This document shows, piece after piece, positions 1 through 8,785 of a DNA stretch of 64,000 nt. The first letter of the stretch is position 1, and the number at the start of each line of letters is the position of its first letter. The notes beneath the pieces were generated by a model, which saw only the letters and a list, made by a program, of their open reading frames with translations, ran no database searches and was not told the DNA's origin. The stretch covers positions 868,001 through 932,000 of the forward strand of contig NZ_CP015882.1 of the NCBI RefSeq assembly GCF_000697965.2, given 5' to 3'. Both the position numbers and the translations under genes were made by a program. This stretch comes from Ensifer adhaerens. GTDB lineage: Bacteria > Pseudomonadota > Alphaproteobacteria > Rhizobiales > Rhizobiaceae.

Positions 1-1496
1 TGAACGCCTACACGACGTCGGTCGATCCGCACACGGATTACTTTGGCGCCCGGGCTTCGGCCGACTTCGATATCGCCATGAAGCTCTCGCTGGTTGGAAT
101 CGGCGCGGTGCTGCAGGAACGGGACGACTACACGACGATCCGCGAGCTCGTGCCTGGTGGGCCGGCGCAGCTGTCCGGCAAGCTTGCGGTCGGAGACCGC
201 ATCACCGGCGTTGGGCAGGGTCACGACGGCCCGATAAAGGAAGTGGTCGGCACGCGCATCGATGAAGTCGTGCAGTTGATCCGCGGGAAGAAGGGGTCGG
301 TCGTGCGCCTCGACGTTCTGCCGGCCGATGCGGGAGCAGACGCCGCCCATCGCATCGTCACCCTCGTGCGCGACAAGATCAGCCTCGAAAAGCAGGCGGC
401 GCAGAAGAGCGTTCTGTCTGTGAAGGCGGGCGATACCACCCGCAAGATCGGGGTGATCACTCTTCCGGCCTTCTATGAGGATTTCGAAGCCCGGCGCAAA
501 AGAGAGCAGGATTATCGCAGCGCGAGCCGCGACGTCGCAAAGCTTCTCGAAGAGCTGAAGCAGGAACAGGTCGACAGCGTTCTGATCGACGTTCGCAACA
601 ATGGCGGCGGTTCGCTGGACCAGGCGATTGCCCTGACCGGCCTGTTCATCGGCTCTGGACCGGTCGTTCAGCAACGCAGTGGCGACGGCAAGGTCGTGGT
701 GACAAGCTCGGAGTTTCCTGAGCCTCTCTGGTCAGGACCCGTCGGTGTTTTGATCAATCGCGGCTCGGCTTCGGCCTCTGAGATTTTTGCTGCGGCCATC
801 CAGGACTACGGCCGCGGTGTCGTCATCGGCGAGCCCAGCTTCGGCAAGGGCACGGTTCAAACCGTCGTCGACCTCGACCAGATGGTCCGCAACAGCAAGC
901 CTGCGTTTGGCGAACTCAAGGTGACGATCGCCCAGTTCTTCCGGGTCAATGGCGGCACTACGCAGCTGCACGGCGTAACGCCCGATATCAGTCTGCCGGG
1001 GCTTTCCGACCCGACGCGCTTTGGCGAAACGAGCTATGATAATGCCCTGCCGTGGTCAGAGATCAAGCCTGCGGATTATATGCCGGCCGATACCGTCACG
1101 GCGCTGCTGCCGGCACTGCAGGACCGCCATAATGCGCGCATTGCAAGCGACCCCGATTTCCAGCGCCTCCTCGAAGACATCGCCGACATCAAGGCGCAAC
1201 GCGAAAAAGGCGTTGTCTCCCTCAACGAAGCCGAACGCCGCAAGGAAATGAAGGATCGCGAAAATCGTCTTAAGGCTCGAGCTCAGGGAAGCGATGGCGA
1301 GGATACCGGTGAGGACGATGGATTGAATGCGGACGAACGCAGCCTGAGTGCCGATATCGCAATGGAAAACGCCCGCAAGAACGCAAAGGACGTTCTCCTT
1401 GCTGAGGCGACCGCCATTCTGGCCGATGAGGCGGATTTGCAGGAAGGTGGGTTGAAGGCGGCCACGCAGCCACCGGCAAGTGCCACCAGAAAGTAG
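1..1496 (+). CDS. prc: Carboxy-terminal processing protease Prc/Tsp (S41 family), 5' end missing
   Basis: This is the 3' part of a tail-specific periplasmic protease; codons are in frame from base 3 and the true start lies left of the window. A PDZ domain follows the first 30 codons (GIGAVLQ through PGGPAQLSG). The S41 protease core carries the catalytic serine at 771-773 (in GSASASE) and the catalytic lysine at 846-848 (in FGKGTVQ), exactly 25 residues apart as in E. coli Prc. The C-terminal region (DNALPWSEI, HNARIASDPDF, VVSLNE) matches the Prc-specific tail rather than the shorter CtpA type. Family role: degrades or trims periplasmic and envelope proteins with non-polar C-termini. A strong terminator follows directly, so this gene ends its transcript. 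Confidence 0.93.
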   Translation, partial: NAYTTSVDPHTDYFGARASADFDIAMKLSLVGIGAVLQERDDYTTIRELVPGGPAQLSGKLAVGDRITGVGQGHDGPIKEVVGTRIDEVVQLIRGKKGSVVRLDVLPADAGADAAHRIVTLVRDKISLEKQAAQKSVLSVKAGDTTRKIGVITLPAFYEDFEARRKREQDYRSASRDVAKLLEELKQEQVDSVLIDVRNNGGGSLDQAIALTGLFIGSGPVVQQRSGDGKVVVTSSEFPEPLWSGPVGVLINRGSASASEIFAAAIQDYGRGVVIGEPSFGKGTVQTVVDLDQMVRNSKPAFGELKVTIAQFFRVNGGTTQLHGVTPDISLPGLSDPTRFGETSYDNALPWSEIKPADYMPADTVTALLPALQDRHNARIASDPDFQRLLEDIADIKAQREKGVVSLNEAERRKEMKDRENRLKARAQGSDGEDTGEDDGLNADERSLSADIAMENARKNAKDVLLAEATAILADEADLQEGGLKAATQPPASATRK

Positions 1497-1526
1497 TCTG
1501 CTCGGCCGATGCGCGGGTACTTGAGG

Positions 1527-1562
1527 AAAGGTCGACAAAGCACTCTTTTGTCGACCTTTTTT
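1527..1562 (+). terminator. Rho-independent terminator after prc
   Basis: Perfect 13-bp stem (1527-1539 with 1547-1559), 7-base loop, then an unbroken T tract to 1562. It lies 31 bases after the prc stop codon. Confidence 0.9.
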
Positions 1563-1592
1563 GTTTCCCGCGCTCAGCGCAGACGTACAAGC

Positions 1593-1727
1593 CTATAAAA
1601 TATCGTTGGCGTCGCTGAGCTGCGAGTAAATGGAGTATGCGCTCAGGAACAGAATGCTGAATACGATTATCGCGCTAAAAAACATAAAAAGGTACATCAA
1701 TGTGCTCCGAGTAAAATCACCGTACAT
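1593..1727 (-). CDS. Possible 44-aa single-pass membrane protein
   Basis: A short minus-strand reading frame encodes MYGDFTRSTL followed by one strongly hydrophobic helix (about residues 10-34, rich in F, I, L) and a polar tail ending SDANDIL. An AGGA-type ribosome site sits about five bases before the ATG. It is convergent with prc, whose terminator lies between them. No homologue is recognised. The frame stays open upstream to 1958, but that part looks like an antisense shadow of the next gene. The membrane helix and ribosome site are seen; that it is expressed is inference. Confidence 0.42.
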   Translation of the reverse strand: MYGDFTRSTLMYLFMFFSAIIVFSILFLSAYSIYSQLSDANDIL

Positions 1728-1894
1728 CCTTGTCCTATTGTTCTTTTGCAGGAACATTACGCTGCAAGAGACCTGATTTTTCCCGGATATTGAATTCAAA
1801 TGGTAGTCAGCGCGTTTGAGCTGAATTCGTAATGTTTTCACAAGGTGCAGGACCCCAATCGGCGCTCGTCTTTGACAACGAGGGTTCTGGGCGA

Positions 1895-2818
1895 ATGACA
1901 TGCAATGAGAAGACGAACAGCCATAGAAGGGGCGTGGCAGGGGGTCGGGGAATCGCAAGAATAGTGCCGATCATGCTCACTCTTGGGGGATGTACGACCG
2001 TTCCCTTGAAGGAAGCAGGAACGCTTACCTCCTACAGCAACCTCAGTGCTCCGGAGGGGAAGTTCGAGAAGAAGAGAGTCTATTTCAGCAAGGATGGCCT
2101 GAAGGACGTCAAAACGGTGAGCATCGCGCCGACGTCTCTGGCCCCGCCTGCTCTGCAGCGTGTCGAGAAGCAGAAGGACCGCCTGCTGGTAACGAACGCG
2201 ATTGACCGCGCGATCTGCATCGCCATGAGCGAAAAATATCGGATCGTCCCGTTCGGTACGCCCGCAGATCTGACGGTCCGAACGGTTGTTACGGACATTG
2301 TCCCGACCGAGCCGTCCGTCGCTGGTGCCGCCAAGGCGATTTCCATCGGCAGTTCGCTTGCCTTGCCGGTCGGCATACCACGACTGCCCTTCGGGCTCGG
2401 CGGGCTGGCCGTCGAAGCGGAGGCCGTCGATCGAACCGGCAAACAAACGGCGGCGATCGTTTGGTCGAAGGGCGCGAACTCGTTTACGAGTGAAGCGCGC
2501 GTTTCGCAGGTTGGTGACGCCTATGACCTGGCCGCGGCTTTCGGCAAGGATTTCTCAAGAATGGTCGTCGCCGGCAAAGAACCTGGAGATTTCGATCTGT
2601 ACTTGCCGTCCGTTTATGACATTCGCACGTCGCTTGGTGGGAAACCCGGTTCTGCGATCTGTGAGGACTTCGGGCGTGCGCCGGGTGTGGTCGGCATGAT
2701 CGGCGCCTCCATCGGAGCGCCGCCGTCCTGGACGGACAGGGGAGGCAAGCTCGCCGTCGCGGCAACCGGAACAGCCGTTTCTGCCGAAAAAACAATCCCT
2801 TCCATTGGCAGCCGCTGA
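1895..2818 (+). CDS. DUF3313-like lipoprotein
   Basis: Predicted outer-membrane lipoprotein of about 307 residues. The ATG at 1895 is chosen because it gives a basic N-terminus (NEKTNSHRRG) followed by a hydrophobic stretch and a lipobox TLGGC; an earlier ATG at 1832 would put an unlikely 21 residues in front. The mature part has a KRVYFSKDGL segment and DLTVRTVVTDIVP and shares the layout of DUF3313 proteins, whose function is not known. The glycine-rich middle (ISIGSSLALPVGIPRLPFG) may contact membrane. It stands alone, followed by another small lipoprotein. Family assignment rests on pattern memory and is moderate. Confidence 0.7.
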   Translation: MTCNEKTNSHRRGVAGGRGIARIVPIMLTLGGCTTVPLKEAGTLTSYSNLSAPEGKFEKKRVYFSKDGLKDVKTVSIAPTSLAPPALQRVEKQKDRLLVTNAIDRAICIAMSEKYRIVPFGTPADLTVRTVVTDIVPTEPSVAGAAKAISIGSSLALPVGIPRLPFGLGGLAVEAEAVDRTGKQTAAIVWSKGANSFTSEARVSQVGDAYDLAAAFGKDFSRMVVAGKEPGDFDLYLPSVYDIRTSLGGKPGSAICEDFGRAPGVVGMIGASIGAPPSWTDRGGKLAVAATGTAVSAEKTIPSIGSR

Positions 2819-2908
2819 GGCGGACTACGCTTGTGTCTCGTAACATTGTCGCAAGGTGGCAATGGGATCCAGGTATCGACAAAACGAGAAATAAACCGAG
2901 GTCATTTT

Positions 2909-3103
2909 ATGCGTCTTTTCATTGCAGCGGGCCTGCTGATCGTGCTGGCGGGATGCGAAACGGTAGAATACAGAAACCGTTGTGCCGAGTACGGATTCGT
3001 GCCGGGAACCGATGCTTATGCTAATTGCGTACAACGTCTTGATATGTCCGATGAACGCCGTAGAGGACGCGATTACGATCCTCCCGTGTATTCTTACGAG
3101 TAA
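2909..3103 (+). CDS. Small lipoprotein, 64 aa
   Basis: Starts MRLFIAAGLLIVLAGC: a compact lipoprotein signal with a perfect lipobox, so Cys16 is probably lipidated. A CCGAGG ribosome site lies eight bases before this ATG; the earlier in-frame start at 2831 would bury the signal peptide. The mature part contains CAEYGFVPGTDAYANCVQRL, a pattern common in short alphaproteobacterial lipoproteins of unknown role, and an acidic/basic tail ending in YSYE. Function unknown; an envelope role is all that can be inferred. Confidence 0.78.
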   Translation: MRLFIAAGLLIVLAGCETVEYRNRCAEYGFVPGTDAYANCVQRLDMSDERRRGRDYDPPVYSYE

Positions 3104-3254
3104 TTCCGCAGGGATGACGGATGTTTTAGCGAGGGCTGTTTCGATTAGGATGATTGCGACCTGACTTACGTCGCGTTGTTTAGGATCCTCTTTTGTTTCC
3201 TTCATGAATATTCGCATCTTCAAAACTCAATTCTAGTCGACACTGGCAGGCAAC

Positions 3255-3926
3255 ATGCGAATTCTGATCGTAGAAGATGATCGTGAGCTGGCGTCTTCGC
3301 TCAAGACCATGCTGGAAGCCGCGATCGGCGTTGCGGATGTATTCGAAACGCTTGCGGATGCCGAGGCGGCACTGCTTGCCTTCAAGTTCGATCTCGTGGT
3401 CATCGACCGCAACCTACCTGATGGTGACGGCCTGTCGCTGCTGCCGACGCTGCGGCAACTCCGCCCGAGGCCGGCAACGCTCGTTCTGACGGCATTGGAC
3501 GATCCGACCGATATCGTGTCTGCGCTCGACAAGGGCGCAGACGAATATGTCGGCAAACCATTCGAGCCCATGGAGCTTATTGCACGGGCGCGCGCGGTTC
3601 TTCGTCGCTACAGCCTGGACGAGACCGGCTGCACGCAATTCGGCAATCTATCGTTTGATCTCATCAATCGATCCGCCATGATCGGTGCGAACGCGCTGAG
3701 CGTTCCGAGACGCGAACTCGCCGTTCTGGAAGCGTTGATCCGGCGGGCAGGGCGCGTCGTGCAGCGCGACAATCTTGAAGCTGCCGTCTATAATATCGAC
3801 GAGGAGATCGAGTCCAACGTGCTCGATTCCCATGTCTCGCGGCTACGCAAGCGTCTGCGCGAGGGCAATTGCAGCGCAACGATCCGGACCATTCGCGGCA
3901 TCGGCTACATGCTGGTGCAAGAGTAA
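3255..3926 (+). CDS. OmpR/PhoB-family response regulator
   Basis: Two-domain transcription factor of 223 aa. The receiver domain has the acidic pair E7/D8/D9, phospho-acceptor D51 (VVIDRNLP), the LTALDD switch and the conserved lysine in VGKPFEP. A winged-helix DNA-binding domain follows (RRELAVLEALIRRAGRVVQRD, ending IRTIRGIGYML), as in OmpR/PhoB. Its stop codon overlaps the ATG of the following histidine kinase by one base, so the two are translationally coupled and form one two-component system. The stimulus and targets cannot be read from the sequence. Confidence 0.95.
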   Translation: MRILIVEDDRELASSLKTMLEAAIGVADVFETLADAEAALLAFKFDLVVIDRNLPDGDGLSLLPTLRQLRPRPATLVLTALDDPTDIVSALDKGADEYVGKPFEPMELIARARAVLRRYSLDETGCTQFGNLSFDLINRSAMIGANALSVPRRELAVLEALIRRAGRVVQRDNLEAAVYNIDEEIESNVLDSHVSRLRKRLREGNCSATIRTIRGIGYMLVQE

Positions 3927-5311
3927 TGAGGCGTCCGAATTCAATCGCGTTTCCGGTGGCCATTGTGCTCATCTTGGGCATGGCGCTGATGATGGTGATC
4001 AGCACCGTCCTCACCGTCGCGGTGTTCCTGTTGACGGATGGGCAGAGCAGGAAAAAAATCGCAGTCGAAAGTGTCGTCGAACTTCTCCAGGATGGTGTGA
4101 GCTACGATCACACCGGCAAGTTTGTGCTCGAGGTCGAAGGCGTAATTGCGGAAAAGATTATCAGGCTTTCCGAAGAGCAGTCCGAATTCTGGTACTTTGT
4201 CAGTGACGGAACCCAAGCCATCATACACGGTGCCGTGCCGGCATCGGTCCAACACATCATCGATACGACCTCTCCCCAGGTATTCTCCTCTGAGTTTTCT
4301 TACATGGCGGGCCAGCAGCAGTTTCTCGGGCTCCGAAAACTGAACGCGGAGGATCCACCCAAACTCGTTGTGGTCGGCGGAGTGACATTTTCGAATGCTG
4401 AAACGCTGCTCGTGGTCCTGCGCGAAATTTGGCCGCAGGGGCTTTACCATCTTCTGGGTATTGTTCTTGTTGCCACGGCCACGATCGCTGTCGTTGCTGT
4501 CAAGCGCACGATCGCAACCCCTGTAAGAAGGGTTGTCGATTCAGCCGAGCAGATCGACGGGCTTCCCAATGGTCGCCGGATATCGGATCGCGACACTCCG
4601 ATAGAACTGAAGCCGATGGTTGCCGCGTTCAACACGGCGCTCGGTTGTATCGACAACGCGTTCGAAGCGCAGCGAAACTTTCTTGCCAACGCATCCCACG
4701 AATTGCGGACGCCGCTGACCAAATTGCGGTTGAAGCTCGACCTTGTTCAGGACCCGGACGTGCGGGAGATCCTTGTTCGCGACACGGCGCGGCTTGCATC
4801 AATCGTCACGACATCGTTGCAGTTGGCGCGTTTGTCAGGCCAGGCGCTGACCTTCACCATGGTAGATCTCGCAGCCATCGCGCGCGCGGCCATTGCCGAG
4901 CATGTGCCATCCGTGATGAAGCAGGGCATGGACATCGAGTTCAAAGCAGAGGGGCGGGTCATTGTCCCCGGTTCCGAACCGGCCATTCGCCTGGCCTTGG
5001 ACAACTTGATCATCAATGCGATGCGACACGCACGCGGAACGGAAGTGCTTGTAGTCGAGGTTCTGCAAGCCCGGATCGTGCGGGTCAGCGATGAGGGCCC
5101 AGGAATCCCGGCCGCGGAGCGCGAGAAAATGCTGAGGCCGTTTGTGCGGGGCAATACCAGCGCGAGTGAGGGAACAGGCATGGGACTGGCCATCGTTGCC
5201 CAGATTATGACGGCACACAACGGCTCCGTGGCGCTCGGAGAAGCAGCGAACGGCGGTTTGGTCGTCGATCTGGCGTTTCCGAAAACTGCGAAGGAATCCG
5301 CGTTTTCGTGA
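3926..5311 (+). CDS. Two-component sensor histidine kinase
   Basis: Membrane kinase of 461 aa that partners the upstream regulator. The ATG at 3926 overlaps the regulator stop (TAATG). A first transmembrane helix (about residues 8-32) and a second (about 170-195) enclose a periplasmic sensor of about 140 residues. A HAMP-like linker leads to the dimerisation helix with phospho-accepting His258 (NASHELRTPL), then the ATPase domain with N box (DNLIINAMRHA), G1 (DEGPGIP) and G2 (GTGMGLAIV). All catalytic boxes are present, so the kinase appears intact. The periplasmic part resembles no sensor that I can name. Confidence 0.94.
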   Translation: MRRPNSIAFPVAIVLILGMALMMVISTVLTVAVFLLTDGQSRKKIAVESVVELLQDGVSYDHTGKFVLEVEGVIAEKIIRLSEEQSEFWYFVSDGTQAIIHGAVPASVQHIIDTTSPQVFSSEFSYMAGQQQFLGLRKLNAEDPPKLVVVGGVTFSNAETLLVVLREIWPQGLYHLLGIVLVATATIAVVAVKRTIATPVRRVVDSAEQIDGLPNGRRISDRDTPIELKPMVAAFNTALGCIDNAFEAQRNFLANASHELRTPLTKLRLKLDLVQDPDVREILVRDTARLASIVTTSLQLARLSGQALTFTMVDLAAIARAAIAEHVPSVMKQGMDIEFKAEGRVIVPGSEPAIRLALDNLIINAMRHARGTEVLVVEVLQARIVRVSDEGPGIPAAEREKMLRPFVRGNTSASEGTGMGLAIVAQIMTAHNGSVALGEAANGGLVVDLAFPKTAKESAFS

Positions 5312-5363
5312 TAGCCGCGCCATTGTTCCTTGAAGCCGCTCGCGCACAATCTCTTCGGCTCGC

Positions 5364-5882
5364 TCACTCCGCCAAATATTCGCGCAACAGCAGGCGTGCA
5401 CGGTGCAGCCGCGCTTTCACTGCCTGTCGCGAAAGATCGAGAGCCGCGGCGATCTCGTCGATCGTCATCTCCTGGAGGTCGCGCATCAGAGCCACGTCGC
5501 GATAGTGCGGCGGCAGAGCCTCGAAGGCCGCTGCCAGATCAAGCCGCAACACATGTTCGGGCCGCTGCACCAGACTTGTTTCAAGTGCGTCCTCGTCTAC
5601 GGCGGCGATCATGCCGGTACGTCGGGCGAGCCTCAGGCACTCCCGCCGCACCACGCTGAACAACCAGTTCGACAGGGTCGCGAGTGCCCGGATCGCGCCG
5701 ACATGGCGCGACAGAAGCCAAAGCGTTTCTTGTGTCGCATCGTCGACATCGGCGGTCCGGCAGGTTGCTCGGGCATATCGGCGAATATCCGGCTGCGTCC
5801 GCTCGAGCAGCCGGACGATCGCATTGCGATCGCCGTGGCGGGCGGCTTCGAAAGTTTCAGTCGTCACCGCCTTTGTGTTCAT
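5364..5882 (-). CDS. ECF-type RNA polymerase sigma factor
   Basis: A 172-aa extracytoplasmic-function sigma factor. Region 2 covers about residues 25-90 (DIRRYARATCRTADVDDATQ, then LSNWLFSVVRRECLRLAR) and region 4 covers about 110-170 (FEALPPHYRDVALMRDLQ, then the helix-turn-helix IDEIAAALDLSRQAVKARLHRAR). Its ATG overlaps the stop of the upstream DUF2892 gene (ATGA), so the two are co-translated. No classical anti-sigma factor with a zinc finger or FecR domain is adjacent. It is convergent with the histidine kinase on the other strand. Confidence 0.93.
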   Translation of the reverse strand: MNTKAVTTETFEAARHGDRNAIVRLLERTQPDIRRYARATCRTADVDDATQETLWLLSRHVGAIRALATLSNWLFSVVRRECLRLARRTGMIAAVDEDALETSLVQRPEHVLRLDLAAAFEALPPHYRDVALMRDLQEMTIDEIAAALDLSRQAVKARLHRARLLLREYLAE

Positions 5883-6088
5883 GGCTTGATCCGATCATGG
5901 ATCCCGGCAACGGCGCAGGCCGGGCAATAGCCGATGAGGCCGGTGAGGACGAAGGTGAGGGCCGATACGCCCACCAAGAGGGCGATCCACCCGCTCAGGA
6001 AACTGTATGCCATCACAGCCGCGCCAACCCCAAGGCCAATCCGCACGATCTGCTGCCCCTTACCTATATTCTTGCGAAAAAATGCCAT
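5879..6088 (-). CDS. DUF2892 (YgaP-type) small inner-membrane protein
   Basis: A 69-aa protein starting MAFFRKNIGKGQQIVRIGLG, with two hydrophobic helices (about residues 15-30 and 35-53) and a conserved C-terminal GYCPACAV motif, which fits the DUF2892 family. The start at 6088 is fixed by an ideal GGAGG site six bases upstream. Its stop overlaps the sigma-factor ATG by four bases, so it is the first gene of a two-gene operon. DUF2892 proteins have no settled function; the CxxC could bind metal or sense redox state, and it could act on the sigma factor, but that is inference. Confidence 0.82.
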   Translation of the reverse strand: MAFFRKNIGKGQQIVRIGLGVGAAVMAYSFLSGWIALLVGVSALTFVLTGLIGYCPACAVAGIHDRIKP

Positions 6089-6354
6089 GCAACACCTCCG
6101 GTGCAAACCGAGACCCATCGTCTCAGTCACAAGAGGCGCGGAACCCGGAAAAGGATTCGCGACGGCACGACTTTTTTCGTGACGGCGGATCCATCGGTAC
6201 CAAATTTGGGCCGCTGTACTTCTGCCATGGCGCCGGCCAAGTGCTGTTCGGCCGTTGGCCGTCCCTTGACGCCGTCCGCCGAGCGTCTCCGTGCCCTCGA
6301 TCCGGATTATCTCGCTTGCGAGCCATCCGGGTTCCCAACGGAGATTCCTGTTCG

Positions 6355-7653
6355 ATGAAACGAATACTGGTGACCCTGGTTGCAATGATTGCTCCGATTG
6401 CCATGGCTGAGGCTCATGCCGAGCCGCTTTCAAGTGCCTTGGCGAAGGCCTACCACAACAACCCGACGCTCAATGCAGCGCGGGCCGGAGTGCGCGCGAG
6501 CGCGTACGACATCGACATCGCACGGTCGGCGATGCATCCGAAAATCACCTGGCGCAGCGGGATCGGGTACAATTCCAGTGCGGCGACCAATCGCGGCACG
6601 TTTGGTATCGTTCTCGATCAGACCCTCTTCGACGGCCTGCAGACGACCAACAATGTCGAGGTCAATAAGGCGCGACAGCGCGCCGCCGAGGAAAACACCC
6701 GCAACACCGAGCAGAACATCCTGTTCGAGGCGACCGAGGCATATATGGACGTGGTGCTGACGCGCCGCATCGTCGTGCTACGCAAACAGGATCTGGATTT
6801 CCTCAAGGAGCTCACGCGATCCGAGATCGCCCGCCACCAAGCAGGCGAACGGACCCGAACAAACATCGCTCAGGCCGAGGCGCGCCGCGCTGCGGCGCAG
6901 GCGGAACTGAGCCTCGCCCATGCCGAAGCCAAGCGTGCCCAAGCGACCTACAGGCAGGTCATCGGCGACGAACCGGGCAATTTAACCGGTGGAAAAGTTC
7001 CCGTGAAAATGCTGCCCGCCAACATCGATAAGGCGCTGGCGATTGCCGCCAAGCAGCATCCCGCTCTTCTGGCGAAACGGCACCTCGCCGAAGGCGCCAT
7101 GTTCAATGTTGCCGTCAGCGAGGGAAAGCTCCTGCCGACCGTGAAGGGGGCGATCGGGATTGGCAGAGGTGAGCGCGTGAGCGCGATCGACGCAATGGCG
7201 TTCGACGGATCGGCGATGGAGCAAAAGGCGGGCAACGAGCTCAAGGTACCCATCTATCAGGGAGGAAAGGCGGCGGCCGAGGTACGGCGCTCGAAGGAGG
7301 ACCTCGGGAAATCGAACTTCACCGTCGACGTTCAGCACGCCGAAGTTCAGTCGAAGGCGGCCTCTGCCTGGGCGCAATACCAGGGAGCGCTCGCAACCGC
7401 GTCCGCCAACCGGGCCGCCGTCAAGGCGGCAAAAATGGCCAAGGACGGCATGATGGCAGAACAAGCGATCGGCCAGCGCACGCTACTCAACGTACTGGAA
7501 GCCCAGGCCGACGTGGTGAAGGCGCAGGTGAAGCTCGCCACCGCTGAGCGGGAGACCGTCGTCGGAGGCTACCGCATCCTGTCGGCCATCGGCAGGCTCG
7601 GGGCCAAGGACCTGGGCCTCGTGGCCCGACGGGCGGATACCGAGACACGATGA
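6355..7653 (+). CDS. TolC-family outer membrane channel protein
   Basis: A 432-aa outer-membrane efflux component, the exit duct for type I secretion or tripartite pumps. A signal peptide ends near AEAHA. The mature protein opens with LSSALAKAYHNNPTLNAARAG, typical of TolC, and contains two repeated long-helix segments rich in alanine and charged residues, ending LLNVLEAQADVVKAQVKLATAERETVVGGYRILSAIGRL, also typical. Start chosen at 6355 for its signal peptide and a GGAG site at 6340. No inner-membrane pump or adaptor is adjacent, so it may serve transporters encoded elsewhere. Confidence 0.92.
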   Translation: MKRILVTLVAMIAPIAMAEAHAEPLSSALAKAYHNNPTLNAARAGVRASAYDIDIARSAMHPKITWRSGIGYNSSAATNRGTFGIVLDQTLFDGLQTTNNVEVNKARQRAAEENTRNTEQNILFEATEAYMDVVLTRRIVVLRKQDLDFLKELTRSEIARHQAGERTRTNIAQAEARRAAAQAELSLAHAEAKRAQATYRQVIGDEPGNLTGGKVPVKMLPANIDKALAIAAKQHPALLAKRHLAEGAMFNVAVSEGKLLPTVKGAIGIGRGERVSAIDAMAFDGSAMEQKAGNELKVPIYQGGKAAAEVRRSKEDLGKSNFTVDVQHAEVQSKAASAWAQYQGALATASANRAAVKAAKMAKDGMMAEQAIGQRTLLNVLEAQADVVKAQVKLATAERETVVGGYRILSAIGRLGAKDLGLVARRADTETR

Positions 7654-7734
7654 GCGGACAAGCTCCCTAATGTTGCGCCGTGGCCCTCGCCGCGGTGGAT
7701 TGCGACATGTTGCGTCTGAGGGGAAATCGGCCAC

Positions 7735-8187
7735 CTATCCAAATGTCTCGATGCCTTCCGTCAGGTCGTACCAGGTATGTCGGCGCGAGGCCCAGAACAC
7801 GGCGGCGGGCGGCGGGAAGTCCGGGTCGGCAAAGCAGCCCGCGGAGATCATGACCGCGTCCGTCAGCGCCTCCGCCTCCATGTAGACCAGCGTTCCGCAT
7901 TTCGGGCAGAAGGTCTGGTCCACCCAGCGGCCGGCGTCGCTGCCGCGTCGCCACACCCGGCGTTCCCCTTCGATGCCGATGACGGACGCTCTGGAAAATC
8001 GGGCGCGATAGCCGAAGCCCGATCCCGTTGCGCGTTGGCATTCCAGACAGGCGCAGGCGTAGACACGGGCAGGGGGTCCGTTCACGGTAATCTTCAGGCC
8101 ACCGCAGGCACAGCTTGCCGTTCGCTTTCCGGCGCACTCTAGGGTCTGCGGCCGTCCATTGTCTTTCAGGCGATCGCTTGTGGTCAT
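7735..8187 (-). CDS. GFA/CENP-V-fold zinc protein
   Basis: A 150-aa protein of the glutathione-dependent formaldehyde-activating (GFA) superfamily. Zinc-binding cysteines are visible in the usual order: C26/C28 in SCACGG, the CACLECQ cluster, and FCPKCGT; the C-terminal PPAAVFWASRRHTWYDL is also typical. Most members have no proven reaction; some relate to glutathione adduct handling. It ends convergent to the TolC gene. Its ATG overlaps the end of a short upstream remnant by four bases. Confidence 0.9.
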   Translation of the reverse strand: MTTSDRLKDNGRPQTLECAGKRTASCACGGLKITVNGPPARVYACACLECQRATGSGFGYRARFSRASVIGIEGERRVWRRGSDAGRWVDQTFCPKCGTLVYMEAEALTDAVMISAGCFADPDFPPPAAVFWASRRHTWYDLTEGIETFG

Positions 8188-8315
8188 GGCACGGACCTGG
8201 CCAGGGCCGCGCGTTCACGCGACAGATATCTTGCCGCAAACGTGCCAGGCTTCAGAAATATCCGGGCGCGCGCGGGGCCAATGCGCCCGCCGCCGGCAAC
8301 ACCTATATTGGTCAT
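8184..8315 (-). pseudogene. Possible remnant of an NAD(P)-binding oxidoreductase
   Basis: A 43-codon frame begins MTNIGVAGGGRIGPARARI, which resembles the first beta strand and GxGxxG dinucleotide-binding turn of a Rossmann-fold reductase, then degenerates and stops where the GFA gene starts. It is divergent from the HxlR regulator, the usual place for a reductase regulated by HxlR-type proteins. Most of the enzyme (over 150 residues) is absent, so if real this is a deleted gene. It could also be a chance frame. Confidence 0.35.
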
Positions 8316-8422
8316 GAACGACAACTCCGGTTGAAAGCTGCCGTCTAATAGGAGCGGTTTTCGGAGCCTGTAAATTACGCACTTTAAAGTAAGCGGTAAC
8401 TCGAAAGTAGGGAGCGGGGCGC

Positions 8423-8785
8423 GTGAAACGGTTGCAGCAGGACGATTGTGGCTTCGCATCGGCGCTGAACGCGATCGGCGGCAAATGGAAGACCCTGATA
8501 TTGTGGGAGGTCAACATCGAACCGCGTCGCTTCGGCGAATTGCGACGTCTTCTGCCGGGGATCAGCGAAAAGGTCCTGGCACAACAACTTCGCGAAATGG
8601 AAGCCGATCGTCTGGTTCGCCGCGAGGTTTTTCCGGCCGCCGTTCAAAGGGTCGAGTATTCGGTGACGGAGTTCGGCAAGACCCTGAACGAGGCGGTCAC
8701 GGTCCTGTCGACTTGGGGCAAGGAACATCAGGCAAGGCTTGCCGCGAAGGGCGAAGGATGTGGCGCCGATCCCGGCCGAAACTGA
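8423..8785 (+). CDS. HxlR-family transcriptional regulator
   Basis: A 120-aa winged-helix regulator. The conserved opening CGFASALNAIGGKWKTLILW, the helix-turn-helix RRFGELRRLLPGISEKVLAQQLREME and the wing LVRREVFPAAVQRVEYSVTEFG identify the HxlR family. These proteins often respond to reactive aldehydes, quinones or thiol stress; the cysteine near the N-terminus (C9) is in the position used for sensing in some members. It is divergent from the reductase remnant and GFA gene, which it may control. The tail GEGCGADPGRN is probably disordered. Confidence 0.92.
   Translation: MKRLQQDDCGFASALNAIGGKWKTLILWEVNIEPRRFGELRRLLPGISEKVLAQQLREMEADRLVRREVFPAAVQRVEYSVTEFGKTLNEAVTVLSTWGKEHQARLAAKGEGCGADPGRN

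Noticed and set aside
6140-6165. GGAACC upstream of the TolC gene as an ECF promoter
   Set aside because: No TT or CGTT/CGTC element at the right spacing.
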